Positions 16,022-24,019 of a stretch of DNA of 64,000 bases are shown piece by piece (positions within the stretch are counted from its first letter, which is position 1; the number at the start of each line of letters is the position of its first letter). The notes under the pieces were generated by a model. It did no database searches, was not told the origin of the DNA, and saw only the letters and a list, made by a program, of their open reading frames with translations. The stretch is from assembly GCF_030505615.1 (NCBI RefSeq), contig NZ_CP129992.1:558001-622000 (forward strand). Reading direction: 5' to 3'. The stretch comes from Salinibaculum rarum. GTDB lineage: Archaea; Halobacteriota; Halobacteria; Halobacteriales; Haloarculaceae. The position numbers were made by a program, and so were the translations under genes.

Positions 16022-16860
16022 GCTACGACCAGTATCTCACCGGGCGGCCCGTCGTCGTCACGGCCGCACTGACTGGTGGCATCCAAGGAAAAGAGGCCAA
16101 CCCGGCGATTCCGGAAACGCCCGAGGAGATTGGACAGGCCGCGGCCGAAGTCGAAGAGGCAGGGGCGGCCGTCGTCCACCTCCACGCGCGCCGGCCCAAC
16201 GGCGAGCGAGCGTTCGCGACCGAGCGGTTCCAAGAAATCGACGATGCCGTCCGTCAGTCCACGGACGATATCGTCATCCAGCACTCGACGGGCGGCACCG
16301 GCGCGCCCGACGAGTTGCGCCACGCGCCGCTGCGGACCGACCCACCACCGGAGATGGCCTCGCTCGACATGGGCCCGCTGAACCGCTACGACCACCTCAC
16401 CAGCGAGAACACGCGCGGGCTCGTCGACTCGCTGCACGCCGAGATGGTCGACCGGGGTATCAAACCCGAACTGGAGGTGTTCAACGACGGCCACATCAAC
16501 GAGGTACACGGGCTGCTGGACCGCCGGGACCTGGCCGACCCCCTCTATGCGACGCTCATCTTCGGTCCGGGTGGGCTGACACGCCCCCGTCCGCAGAACT
16601 TCCTGAACGCCATCGACAATCTACCGGAGGGCACGCAGTTCAACACGCTCGGGTTCGGTCGCCACCAGTTGCCCTTCGCCGCGCTGGGGCTGCTCTTTGG
16701 CGGGAACGTCCGCGTCGGGCTGGAGGACAACGTCTACGTCCGGCGCGGGGAACTCGCAACGAGCAACGCCCAACTCGTCGAGCGAGTCGTAGACCTCGCG
16801 AATCTGCTCGGGCGGCCGGTCGCAACGCCCACGCAGGCGCGCGAACAGCTCTCGCTGTGA
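16018..16860 (+). CDS. BKACE family (3-keto-5-aminohexanoate cleavage) enzyme
   Basis: The 280-residue protein carries the zinc motif His54-x-His56 in VVHLHARRPNG, a conserved early PVVVTAALTG strand, QHSTGG near residue 92, MGPLNRYDH, and the C-terminal GLEDNVYVRRGELA with the metal-linked Glu. BKACE enzymes condense beta-keto acids with acetyl-CoA to give acetoacetate and a new CoA ester; substrates range from 3-keto-5-aminohexanoate (lysine fermentation) to dehydrocarnitine and others. Nothing nearby indicates lysine fermentation, so the substrate is open. It is translated from an ATGA overlap with the preceding Cys-rich gene. Confidence 0.85.
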   Translation: MSYDQYLTGRPVVVTAALTGGIQGKEANPAIPETPEEIGQAAAEVEEAGAAVVHLHARRPNGERAFATERFQEIDDAVRQSTDDIVIQHSTGGTGAPDELRHAPLRTDPPPEMASLDMGPLNRYDHLTSENTRGLVDSLHAEMVDRGIKPELEVFNDGHINEVHGLLDRRDLADPLYATLIFGPGGLTRPRPQNFLNAIDNLPEGTQFNTLGFGRHQLPFAALGLLFGGNVRVGLEDNVYVRRGELATSNAQLVERVVDLANLLGRPVATPTQAREQLSL

Positions 16861-16900
16861 CCGTGACACATATCAGTTCTCACCACGACACTCCGTTCGA

Positions 16901-17380
16901 ATGGGAATTGACCCGCGCGGGCGGTTCCGTCGGACGGTCAGGCAGGCCACGCAACTGCTGCGACACGCCTTCGCCGAGCGACACAGCACCGAACGCGTCG
17001 CGCGGACCTTCAGCCTCGGCCTCTTTGTCGCGATGCTCCCGACGGTCGGCGTGGGACCGACGCTTTTGCTCGCGGTGTCGGGAGTCGTCGAGCGCATCAA
17101 TCGGCTGGCCGTCGTCGCGGCCGTCCTCGTCTGTAACCCGCTCGTGAAGCCAGCGGTGTACGTCGCCGGGCTGGCGCTTGGCTTCGTGTTGCTCGGGCCG
17201 GTCGAGGGTGTCGCGCTTACGGACGCCTCGCTGACGGCCGCGCCTGACGTGTTCGTCCGACTGCTCGTCGGGAATCTCGTCCTCGCGGTTCTCGTCGCTA
17301 TCCCGGGCTACCTCGTTGCGTTCCGGGCACTCGACCACTACCGGCGGCGAAAATCAGCTGTCGGGTCGGTGACGGAGTAG
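16901..17380 (+). CDS. DUF2062 membrane protein
   Basis: The 159-residue protein has a basic N-terminus and three or four hydrophobic segments, with the typical DUF2062 pattern: RVARTFSLGLFVAMLPTVG near residue 33, a middle segment VCNPLVKPAVY with the conserved N-P, and a C-terminal helix. Function of the family is unknown. It begins 40 bases after the BKACE gene on the same strand and could be part of that transcript. It is convergent with the HxlR regulator. Confidence 0.8.
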   Translation: MGIDPRGRFRRTVRQATQLLRHAFAERHSTERVARTFSLGLFVAMLPTVGVGPTLLLAVSGVVERINRLAVVAAVLVCNPLVKPAVYVAGLALGFVLLGPVEGVALTDASLTAAPDVFVRLLVGNLVLAVLVAIPGYLVAFRALDHYRRRKSAVGSVTE

Positions 17381-17740
17381 TCAGTCCTCGCGGGTCCCGA
17401 CGTCGACCCACTCGTCGGCCCACGATTCGATGGCGTCGAAGACGGGACAGAGAGAGCGTCCCTTCTGCGTCAGCGAGTAGTAGGTGGCGACGGGCGCGTC
17501 GGCCTCCATCCGGCGGTCGACGAAATCCAGTTCCTGGAGGTCGTCGAGGACACGCGAGAGCGTGCGCGAACTCGCGTCAGTCGACTCTTTGAGTTCGTTG
17601 AACCGCTGTTCGCCCGACTGGAGTTCGTGCAGGACGATGAGTCGCCACTGCGAGCCAATCTGCTCCATCGAATCGACGACCGCACACGGCCCGTCGTCCT
17701 CGAACACGTCGCGTTCTTGCTGCGTACTTTCTGCTGCCAT
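17381..17740 (-). CDS. HxlR-family transcriptional regulator
   Basis: The 119-residue winged-helix protein has the HxlR/DUF24 signature: GPCAVVDSMEQIGSQWRLIV, then FNELKESTDASSRTLSRVLDDL and LDFVDRR. Cys19 lies where the redox-sensing Cys of bacterial quinone sensors such as YodB and CatR is found. The start at 17740 is chosen because a TATA-like TCTTAATGG lies about 28 bases upstream, giving a leaderless transcript; an in-frame ATG at 17767 is an alternative. It is divergent from a DoxX-carboxylesterase set, and direct repeats lie between them. It is therefore the likely local regulator; electrophile or quinone sensing is inference. Confidence 0.85.
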   Translation of the reverse strand: MAAESTQQERDVFEDDGPCAVVDSMEQIGSQWRLIVLHELQSGEQRFNELKESTDASSRTLSRVLDDLQELDFVDRRMEADAPVATYYSLTQKGRSLCPVFDAIESWADEWVDVGTRED

Positions 17741-17782
17741 TGGACAGTATTCACCGTCGACACCCATTAAGATTCGTATTCG

Positions 17783-17809
17783 AACCAGGTAACACGTCGT
17801 AACCAGGTA
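17783..17809. repeat. Direct repeat AACCAGGTA x2 between HxlR and DoxX genes
   Basis: AACCAGGTA occurs at 17783-17791 and 17801-17809, an 18-base period that would place the copies on nearly the same DNA face. A related GGTTAC lies further on near 17862. The position between a divergent HxlR gene and its probable target makes an operator plausible. Confidence 0.4.
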
Positions 17810-17915
17810 GCAGAATGCCACGATAACATCGGTGTCACCCGCAGGCATCCCGGCCACCCGGTTACATTGGTATCAGATTAAGTATATTTGTGTCGGAGTC
17901 AAAGGAGGTACTGTA

Positions 17916-17990
17916 ATGACTCACACCACGATACAGCTACAGACGGTATCGAGCGCGAGCGATTCGACAGGGACGGAGGGGCGGGACTGA
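17916..17990 (+). CDS. 24-residue leader ORF with consensus Shine-Dalgarno
   Basis: ATG at 17916 follows AAGGAGGT (17902-17909), a perfect Shine-Dalgarno sequence that is rare among haloarchaeal genes. The 24-residue frame begins MTHTTIQLQTV and ends TGTEGRD. Its TGA at 17988-17990 overlaps the DoxX ATG by one base (TGATG), so ribosomes finishing the leader could re-initiate on DoxX. The peptide has no recognisable domain. It may be a leader peptide or only a device for translational coupling; absence of conservation elsewhere would argue for the latter. Confidence 0.5.
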   Translation: MTHTTIQLQTVSSASDSTGTEGRD

Positions 17991-18406
17991 TGGCACTCGA
18001 CGCGGGACTGGCCGGCATCGTCCTACTGGTCGGTCGCATCCTCTTTGGCGGTATCCTGGCGTTTCAGGGACTGAATCACTTCCAGAACGTCGATTCGATG
18101 AGCGGCTACGCGGCGGCCAAGGGGTTGCCAGCGCCCAGATTCGGCGTCGTCGCATCCGGCGTGTTGCTCGTCGCTGGCGGGCTCGCTATCGTGCTGGGCG
18201 TGTTCCCCACCCTCGCGGCAGGTGCAGTCGCCGTCTTCCTGCTTGCCTCCGCAGTCGTCTTCCACGACTTCTGGGCCGTCCCGGAAGAGCAGGCACAGGA
18301 CGAGATGACACACTTCATGAAAAACGTCGAACTGGCCGGTGGGGCACTGTTCGTCCTCGCAATCAGTGGAGAGGCGTGGGCCTACACCGTCGCCATCGGA
18401 CTGTGA
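17990..18406 (+). CDS. DoxX family membrane protein
   Basis: The 138-residue protein has four predicted membrane helices and the DoxX pattern LLVGRILFGGILAFQGLNHF in the first helix, PAPRFGVVASGVLLVAGGLAIVLG in the second, and a conserved HDFWAV after the third. In Bacillus, DoxX-type proteins (CatD, MhqP) belong to operons that remove quinones and catechols and are controlled by HxlR or MarR repressors. The HxlR gene upstream and carboxylesterase downstream match that pattern. ATG 17990 is chosen because it starts the family-like MALDAGLAG and overlaps the leader ORF stop. Confidence 0.85.
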   Translation: MALDAGLAGIVLLVGRILFGGILAFQGLNHFQNVDSMSGYAAAKGLPAPRFGVVASGVLLVAGGLAIVLGVFPTLAAGAVAVFLLASAVVFHDFWAVPEEQAQDEMTHFMKNVELAGGALFVLAISGEAWAYTVAIGL

Positions 18407-18452
18407 CCCCCCACACACTCATTGGAATGGCTCCCCTCGCCTTCACCATATC

Positions 18453-19088
18453 ATGACCGGACCCCACCAGGACCAGCCGCTCGTGACTGGCGGCACGGAC
18501 CTCGACGACGCCGAGGCGGCGCTGGTCGCCGTCCACGGCCGCGGCGCGACGGCACAGAGCATCGTCAACACGGTCGGCCGACTCCACCAGGACGGCCTCG
18601 CAATCCTGGCACCGCAGGCCGCCAACAACACCTGGTACCCCCACTCGTTTCTCGAACCCGTCGAGAAGAACGAACCCGGCCGCACCTCCGGACTGGCCGC
18701 CGTCGAGAACGCGGTCCAGACGGCCGCGGACGCCGGTATTCCCCCAGAGCGGGTCCTCGTCCTCGGCTTCTCGCAGGGCGGCTGTCTCGCCAGCGAGTTC
18801 GTCGCGCGCAACCCGCGACAGTACGGCGGTGCCGTCGCCTTCTCCGGCGGCCTCATCGGCCAGACTGTCGACCCAGACGACTACGAGGGCGACCTCGAAG
18901 AGACCCCGTACTTCGTCGGGTGTAGCGACGTCGACCCCCACATCCCCGTCGAGCGCGTCCACATCACGACCGAGACCTTCGAGCGACTGAACGCCGACGT
19001 CGAAGAGCGTATCTACGAGGGGATGGGCCACGGCATCAACGAAGACGAGATGCAGTACGTCGACGGCATGGTCGACGCTCTCTTCTAG
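18453..19088 (+). CDS. Phospholipase/carboxylesterase family alpha/beta hydrolase
   Basis: The 211-residue protein has an alpha/beta-hydrolase fold: VAVHGRGATAQS with the oxyanion region, nucleophile Ser108 in GFSQGGCLA, an Asp at 159-161 in GCSDVDPHIP and His193 in GMGHGI. This is the family of bacterial carboxylesterases that includes B. subtilis MhqD, found in hydroquinone-resistance operons. It begins 46 bases after DoxX. Substrate is unknown; a role with DoxX in electrophile defence is inferred from gene order. Its TAG overlaps the convergent membrane protein stop. Confidence 0.82.
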   Translation: MTGPHQDQPLVTGGTDLDDAEAALVAVHGRGATAQSIVNTVGRLHQDGLAILAPQAANNTWYPHSFLEPVEKNEPGRTSGLAAVENAVQTAADAGIPPERVLVLGFSQGGCLASEFVARNPRQYGGAVAFSGGLIGQTVDPDDYEGDLEETPYFVGCSDVDPHIPVERVHITTETFERLNADVEERIYEGMGHGINEDEMQYVDGMVDALF

Positions 19089-19531
19089 CGGTTCTCTGCC
19101 TCTCGCTGGGCGAACCCGACCGCCGTCATCAACGAGAGAAAGAGCAACATCGGAACGTGCGCGAGAAAGACCAGAAAGTACAGCACGTTCAACTCGATGC
19201 GGCCAAACCACTCCAAGATTATCTCCGGGACGGCCCACCAGGACGCGCCCGCGAGAATGAACGCCAGCCCGATGAGTATCGAGAGCCAGTCGGTCGGGGC
19301 GAGGAGAAACTGCGCGTACCGGTCGACGCCCTCCGAGGCACGGACGAGCGCTGCGAGGATGATGACCGCCGCCACCGCGACGGCGCCCACCGCGAACGGA
19401 CTCGGCGGGAACGACTGGTCGAGCACTCTGAGGACAACGTCCCAGTTGAGCGCCAGATACGGCGGGACCGAAAGCATGAGGTAGGCACTGACAAACACCA
19501 CGATGCGCCCTCCCCGTCCCTTCGGAAACAT
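19085..19531 (-). CDS. Four-helix membrane protein (hypothetical)
   Basis: The 148-residue protein has four predicted membrane helices (about residues 8-25, 45-64, 80-100, 114-140) joined by short loops, with Trp-rich segments ASWWAVPEI and EWFGRIEL. No family motif is recognised. It ends within the last bases of the convergent carboxylesterase gene. ATG at 19531 is the only good start. Function unknown. Confidence 0.6.
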   Translation of the reverse strand: MFPKGRGGRIVVFVSAYLMLSVPPYLALNWDVVLRVLDQSFPPSPFAVGAVAVAAVIILAALVRASEGVDRYAQFLLAPTDWLSILIGLAFILAGASWWAVPEIILEWFGRIELNVLYFLVFLAHVPMLLFLSLMTAVGFAQREAENR

Positions 19532-19635
19532 AGCTTCGTACCAGAACTGTATCGGGCAGCCACATATGTACTGCGCCCAGTCCCACCCCGCGAGAGTGGT
19601 CTGTCGGACTACCGAGGCGACGAGAGACGGACCGC

Positions 19636-19707
19636 GATGCCGTCGCTATCTTCGACAGCGATGCTGTCGCCACCCTCGACAGCGATGCCGTCGTCAGTCT
19701 CGGCGAC
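19636..19707 (+). repeat. Three 24-base tandem repeats
   Basis: Units at 19636-19659, 19660-19683 and 19684-19707 begin GATGCCGTC, GATGCTGTC and GATGCCGTC. In the frame of the following gene remnant they encode three imperfect octapeptides of type DAVAxxDS. They immediately precede the first homology to the beta-CASP nuclease, so they mark the 5' scar of that remnant. Confidence 0.7.
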
Positions 19708-20131
19708 GTCGACACCGGCGGACGGCGCCTCATCTCGGAAACGACCGCCCGTCCCGACACCGACGTCGTGCTCTGTGAGAGTCCCCCTTCGAACGTGACC
19801 CACGAGGAACGCGCGACCGTCGAACAGCGGTTCGTCCAGAGCGTCGAGACGACCCTCTGGGCGGGTGGTACCGTCGTCGTCCCCGCCTTTGCCATCGGGC
19901 GCACCCAGGAGATGCTGCTCATCTGCGAGGAGTACGACATCCCCTGTTACGTCGACGGGATGGGCGTCGAGGTGACGGAGATGCTCCGCCGCCACCCGGC
20001 GTTCGTCCGCGATGGGGACGCTCAAGCGTGCCGCGGGACACGCTCGCGTCGTCGACGGCCGCGACGGCCAGCGCAAACGAATCACCGAACAGAAGGCCGC
20101 CATCGTTACCACCAGCGGGATGCTCGGTGGT
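19699..20131 (+). pseudogene. Truncated, frameshifted beta-CASP metallo-beta-lactamase gene
   Basis: The frame through GDVDTGGRRLISETTARPDT, VVLCES, WAGGTVVVPAFAIGRTQEML and DIPCYVDGMG aligns with the middle of the intact nuclease gene at 25193-26425. Both ends are missing: the HGHLDH metal site upstream and everything after SGMLGG. Near 20020 the frame breaks; relative to the intact copy two bases are absent, and homology resumes as LKRAAGHARVVDGRDGQRKR. Homology stops where lower-GC sequence begins at about 20132. It is a decayed paralogue, and its break coincides with the edge of the TRAP-containing segment. Confidence 0.85.
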
Positions 20132-20831
20132 GAAGATATACTAGTACTCTAATTCCCAAAATCGAAAGACGGCGTGGTGATGGATACTCGCCGACAATAT
20201 CACTTATAAGGGATATTGAGGGAGTTTATAAGTCAGAAATAAATCGGCGAACGGGAGGATTCTCGACGTTTTCGAACCGCGTTCCCAATGCCACATAAGC
20301 CGACACAGCCGCCTGGAACAGATCGTGTATAGTCTCTTCCCGGGTTTTGTGAAAGAATTATCGAGTAGCTGACATAGATGAGGGCTAGCATGCAAGATAG
20401 AGGGTGAGTTCACGTTCAAGACATTCTGTGATTGGATCCGTAACGAGCTGGAAGAAGGGTTACGACCCGGTAGAAGATCAAAGCGAACGGGGTTGGTGTG
20501 CCAGCGTCACAGGCAGCGGCCGCGGGCTGACCGGAGTCAGCCCACGGACTGTCCGTTGGGCGGTGAGCAACACCTGTCGGCAAATCCCGTCGAGATGCGG
20601 CCTACCTTGTCTGTTCGGAGCAATGAATTGGATCTGCCTTGATCTACTCCGCAGTAGCAGCAGAGACTGACCGTCAAATCATACAGAAAGTGGTTATTTT
20701 ATCGAGTTTAGGCAGCACTTTCTTGACCCGTTCGGGAAGTAACGAACATTCGTTTGTAGACGCTCTACATCACGAAAACGTGTTGTGAGCTTATCGGTGC
20801 GTGCTCGCAGCGGGGAAAGAAGTGGTGCCCG
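20132..20831. other. 700-base low-GC stretch with possible mobile-element debris
   Basis: The stretch is visibly poorer in GC than its neighbours and holds only short frames. Peptide fragments such as RLEQIVYSLFPGFVKELSSS (around 20310-20380) and TGVSPRTVRWAV (around 20530-20565) look vaguely like transposase or HTH remnants, but no family can be named. Short repeats TATAAG/TTATAAG flank GGGATATTGAGGGAG near 20205-20240. No terminal inverted repeats were identified. Confidence 0.4.
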
Positions 20832-22130
20832 TCAGACGGGCGAGAGAACGTTGAGTCCGGGGAAGAGGAAAAAGAGTAGCCAGACTCCGATCAACAGCAG
20901 GAGATACGGGACAGCAGCGACCGCGACGCGCATGTACTCCTGGTCAGTCAGTTCGCTGATGACGAAGAGGTTCAATCCGTATGGCGGGGTGATGAACCCG
21001 ATAGCGTCGCTCATCATGAACACGACGCCCCATGTAATAGGATGCAACCCGAGCGTTCCGGTGGCGATGGGGGCCAACAGCGGGGCGGTGATAATCATGT
21101 TCGGAAGCGACGCGAGCACCGATCCGGTGAACAGCATCAGTGCCACCATCGCCGAGATGATGAGCCACTCCGTGGGGAGGCCGGCGATGAGGCCGGCAAC
21201 GACCTCTTGGACGCCCTCATAGGAGAGGTTCTGCTGGACCATCACCGACATAACGTACAGCGGGACAGTGATACCAGTCAGTGTGACACCTTGCTGGAGT
21301 GCGCTGACGACCTGACTGCGGTCCCCGAGTCGGCCGGTAAGGGTACCAGTCACGAGGATGTACGCGAAGGCGATGCCAGCCGACTCCGAAGGGGTGAACA
21401 GACCGGCGAGGACGCCACCAACGAGCAGTGCGACAGTGACGAAGGCGTGTTTGGCCCGCCACGCTGCTCGCACGACGCGGGTCGCCTCAAAGTCGAAGTC
21501 CTTGACGCCGTAGCCGTTCTTGTGGGCCGTGTAACTACAATACGCCGAGAGGACGAGCAACATTCCGATACCGGGGACGATGCCCGCCATGAACAGGTCC
21601 GTCACCGGCACGTCGAAGGTGACGCCGTAGATTATAAAGAGGACGCTCGGCGGAATGATGATACCGACCGTGCCGCCGGAAGCGACCGTCGCCGCGGCGA
21701 ATGTGTCGGAGTATCCCTCTTCCCGTAGTTCGTCGTACAGTGCCTCGCCGACGGAAGCGGTCGTCGCCTCGTTCGAGCCGGTGATCGCCGAGAACACGCC
21801 GGCCGTGTAGATAGCGGTGTTGCCGATAGTGCCTGGCAGCCAACCGGCGACGGCGTTGGTGAACTCAACGATGTCTTCAGAGATGCCGAACTCGTTGATA
21901 AGCGAGCCGACGATGACGAAAAGCGGGATGGCGACCCACGGGAAAGAGTTCAGTGACTCGTAGGCCACGATGGGCATGTTGATCGGTGGGAACAGCGTAT
22001 GCGTGATTGCATAGCCCAAAGCCCACACGCCAAACACGAGCAGGATGCGCACGCCGAGGAGGAACAGGGCCACGGCGATAATCGTCAGGACGATGAGGAT
22101 GTTCCCCTCGAGGAAACCCAACATCGTCAC
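20832..22130 (-). CDS. TRAP transporter large permease (DctM family)
   Basis: The 432-residue protein is very hydrophobic, with about twelve membrane helices and the DctM pattern of internal duplication. Recognisable stretches are the early NSFPWVAIPLFVIVGSLINEFG, the substrate-domain FSAITGSNEATTASVGEALYDEL, GTVGIIIPPSVLFIIYG, and the late FMMSDAIGFITPPYGLNLFV. The large permease drives uptake of carboxylates or similar anions by an ion gradient. Its ATG overlaps the stop of the small permease by four bases. With the small permease and a Tat-exported binding protein it makes a complete three-gene TRAP system. Substrate is unknown. Confidence 0.92.
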   Translation of the reverse strand: MTMLGFLEGNILIVLTIIAVALFLLGVRILLVFGVWALGYAITHTLFPPINMPIVAYESLNSFPWVAIPLFVIVGSLINEFGISEDIVEFTNAVAGWLPGTIGNTAIYTAGVFSAITGSNEATTASVGEALYDELREEGYSDTFAAATVASGGTVGIIIPPSVLFIIYGVTFDVPVTDLFMAGIVPGIGMLLVLSAYCSYTAHKNGYGVKDFDFEATRVVRAAWRAKHAFVTVALLVGGVLAGLFTPSESAGIAFAYILVTGTLTGRLGDRSQVVSALQQGVTLTGITVPLYVMSVMVQQNLSYEGVQEVVAGLIAGLPTEWLIISAMVALMLFTGSVLASLPNMIITAPLLAPIATGTLGLHPITWGVVFMMSDAIGFITPPYGLNLFVISELTDQEYMRVAVAAVPYLLLLIGVWLLFFLFPGLNVLSPV

Positions 22131-22693
22131 TCACTCCCGAGATCACTGCCGGTCAGCAACTCCTCACCGGCGCGGTACTTGCGGGTCACGATAACGAACT
22201 GCTGGAAGGTCCGGACAAATACGAGCGCGAACCCCACGGTGACGGAGAGATAGAGAAGATACTCCGGAATCGGGGTTCCGGTAATCGTGGTGCCCGACCG
22301 GACGGACTGCCCGATGTAGCGCAGCGAGTACTGGACGATGACGCCCGAGAGCGTCAACCAGAGCAGCCACTCGATACAGTAGACGCCGTAGACGCCCCAG
22401 CGAGGGAGCCGTTTGATGACAGCCGAAAACCGGATGTGGTCGTCGGAGCGAACGAGACTCGCCGTTGACAGCCACGCCGCCCAGACGAACAGCCCGATAA
22501 TGACCTCCTGAAGCCAGACGAATGAGTAGGCGTCGAACAGGAGGCGGCTGAGAATCTTGTAGACGACGAGCACGGCATAGAGGAGAATAAACCCCATAGC
22601 GAGATACGATTCGAGATTCTTCTCCAAGTCGCGGAGCCGCGACAGGTGTCGCTGGGGAAGCGGTGCTGACTCTGAATCGAGAAGCGGGGACAT
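22127..22693 (-). CDS. TRAP transporter small permease (DctQ family)
   Basis: The 188-residue protein has four membrane helices and the DctQ hallmark of a conserved charged/Trp stretch after the second helix (WAAWLSTASLVRSDDHIRF), with LQEVIIGLFVW before it. The N-terminal 35 residues are charged and cytoplasmic. ATG at 22691-22693 lies two bases from the stop of the binding-protein gene, and its TGA overlaps the large-permease ATG. The gene order SBP-DctQ-DctM is standard for TRAP operons. Confidence 0.9.
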   Translation of the reverse strand: MSPLLDSESAPLPQRHLSRLRDLEKNLESYLAMGFILLYAVLVVYKILSRLLFDAYSFVWLQEVIIGLFVWAAWLSTASLVRSDDHIRFSAVIKRLPRWGVYGVYCIEWLLWLTLSGVIVQYSLRYIGQSVRSGTTITGTPIPEYLLYLSVTVGFALVFVRTFQQFVIVTRKYRAGEELLTGSDLGSE

Positions 22694-22695
22694 AC

Positions 22696-23922
22696 TTAGA
22701 TTTCGTCGAGGTGGTCGTCCCACCAGGACGTGAGGGTGAAGTCCGCAGTCGATTCGGGAGCCGACGAACTCCGAGTCAGTTCGTAGATACTGTCCACGAA
22801 GTCCCGCGCCGCGTCGGGACCTCCCAGCAGGGTGCCGGCCTGCTCGAAAGTCTTGCTGTAGAGGTCGGAGTTTCGCTTGTAGGCGGTGGCGTCTTTCCAC
22901 TGCTCGAGTTCGCTTTCGGACGGAACGTTGACCTTGATATTGCTTTTTCCGTAGTCCGTTCCCTCGGGCGGTTCTTGGACGGCACCGGCGCGGTCGGCGA
23001 TGACCTCCTCGGTGTTGTGGACGAGTTCTTCTGTGACCCGTTCACTCTCCTGAGCGACGAGCGACCGGTGCTCGTCGGAGAGGCTCTTGAGCCAGTCGAC
23101 GTTGGCCCAGCTCATCTCGATGCCGAGCGACCAGTTATTCAGCACGGTTTGGTCGAGCGAGGGAAGCATTCCGTAAGCAGCGACGTTCGTCAGCCACGTC
23201 TCCATACCGCCGATGAGGCCCGATTTGAGCCCCTGAATGGCATCACCCCAGCTGACCTTGACGGGGGTGCCACCCCACTCGGTGATTGCCTTCGCGGGAA
23301 TTCGAGAGACAGTCCGGCGAATATCCATTCCCTCTATCTGGTCGGGCGTGGTGACGCGCTCCCCGTCGACCTGTTTCGCACCGGACTGGCCGATGTGGAT
23401 GACCCGATGCTGGGCCGGATAGCCGATGAACGGAACGTAGTTGTACTGCTTGGCGAAGGGGACCCAGAACCGCTTCCACGCCGTCTCGCTGAAGATGCCA
23501 TACGAGAGTGCGGCGCGGTTGTCCGGCGGGAACAGGTACGGCAGCGCCCAGATGTTGTTCTCCGGCGAGAACTTCGTCGTGTTCCCGACCGAGGTCGTGC
23601 CCGCCTGGACGATGTCGTTGCGGATCTTCCCGATGCAGTCCGACTCGCCACAGACTTGCGAGTCACCGATGATGTCCATTTTCACGTCGCCATCGGACTT
23701 CTCCGCCAGTCGGTCGGCAAGCGTCCAGGCACCGTACGGGTCAACGTTGCCCATGCCGTTGGCGCTCTCGGAGCCGACAGTCCCGTACTTGAACGTGCTC
23801 GAGGACTCCCCACCTCCGTTTCTGATGCCACTGAGACACCCGGCGAGACCGACAGTACCTGCGACACCGATACCACTGAGATACCTCCGTCGGGAGATAC
23901 CCGGCGCTGTTGTGTCAGACAC
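22696..23922 (-). CDS. TRAP transporter substrate-binding lipoprotein (DctP-like)
   Basis: The protein starts at a GTG (23920-23922) giving 408 residues with a twin-arginine signal (SRRRYLSGIG) and lipobox VGLAGC, so it is folded before Tat export and then lipid-anchored. The mature part follows the DctP two-lobe plan, including the conserved Arg in GMDIRRTVSRIP that normally binds a substrate carboxylate and TEWGGTPVKVSWGDAIQGLKSGLIGG after it. A ligand carboxylate is therefore likely. The longer frame from ATG 23994 would add an atypical N-terminus before the signal and is not preferred. It leads the TRAP operon. Confidence 0.88.
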   Translation of the reverse strand: MSDTTAPGISRRRYLSGIGVAGTVGLAGCLSGIRNGGGESSSTFKYGTVGSESANGMGNVDPYGAWTLADRLAEKSDGDVKMDIIGDSQVCGESDCIGKIRNDIVQAGTTSVGNTTKFSPENNIWALPYLFPPDNRAALSYGIFSETAWKRFWVPFAKQYNYVPFIGYPAQHRVIHIGQSGAKQVDGERVTTPDQIEGMDIRRTVSRIPAKAITEWGGTPVKVSWGDAIQGLKSGLIGGMETWLTNVAAYGMLPSLDQTVLNNWSLGIEMSWANVDWLKSLSDEHRSLVAQESERVTEELVHNTEEVIADRAGAVQEPPEGTDYGKSNIKVNVPSESELEQWKDATAYKRNSDLYSKTFEQAGTLLGGPDAARDFVDSIYELTRSSSAPESTADFTLTSWWDDHLDEI

Positions 23923-24019
23923 GGTCGGTTTCCATCGACTGAGCCTCAAGAAAGCCGTGGTTTCTCGTGATATCGGTCCCCGTGAACGAGTCACGCGAAC
24001 CGCAAAACGGCCCGGCGGC

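Noticed and set aside
19609-20112. 167-residue minus-strand frame over the beta-CASP remnant
   Set aside because: The plus strand aligns with the intact nuclease gene; the minus frame is its shadow.
20404-20670. 88-residue forward frame in the low-GC gap as a real gene
   Set aside because: Composition is basic and irregular, no start signal or family match is visible, and it lies in a region with gene debris.
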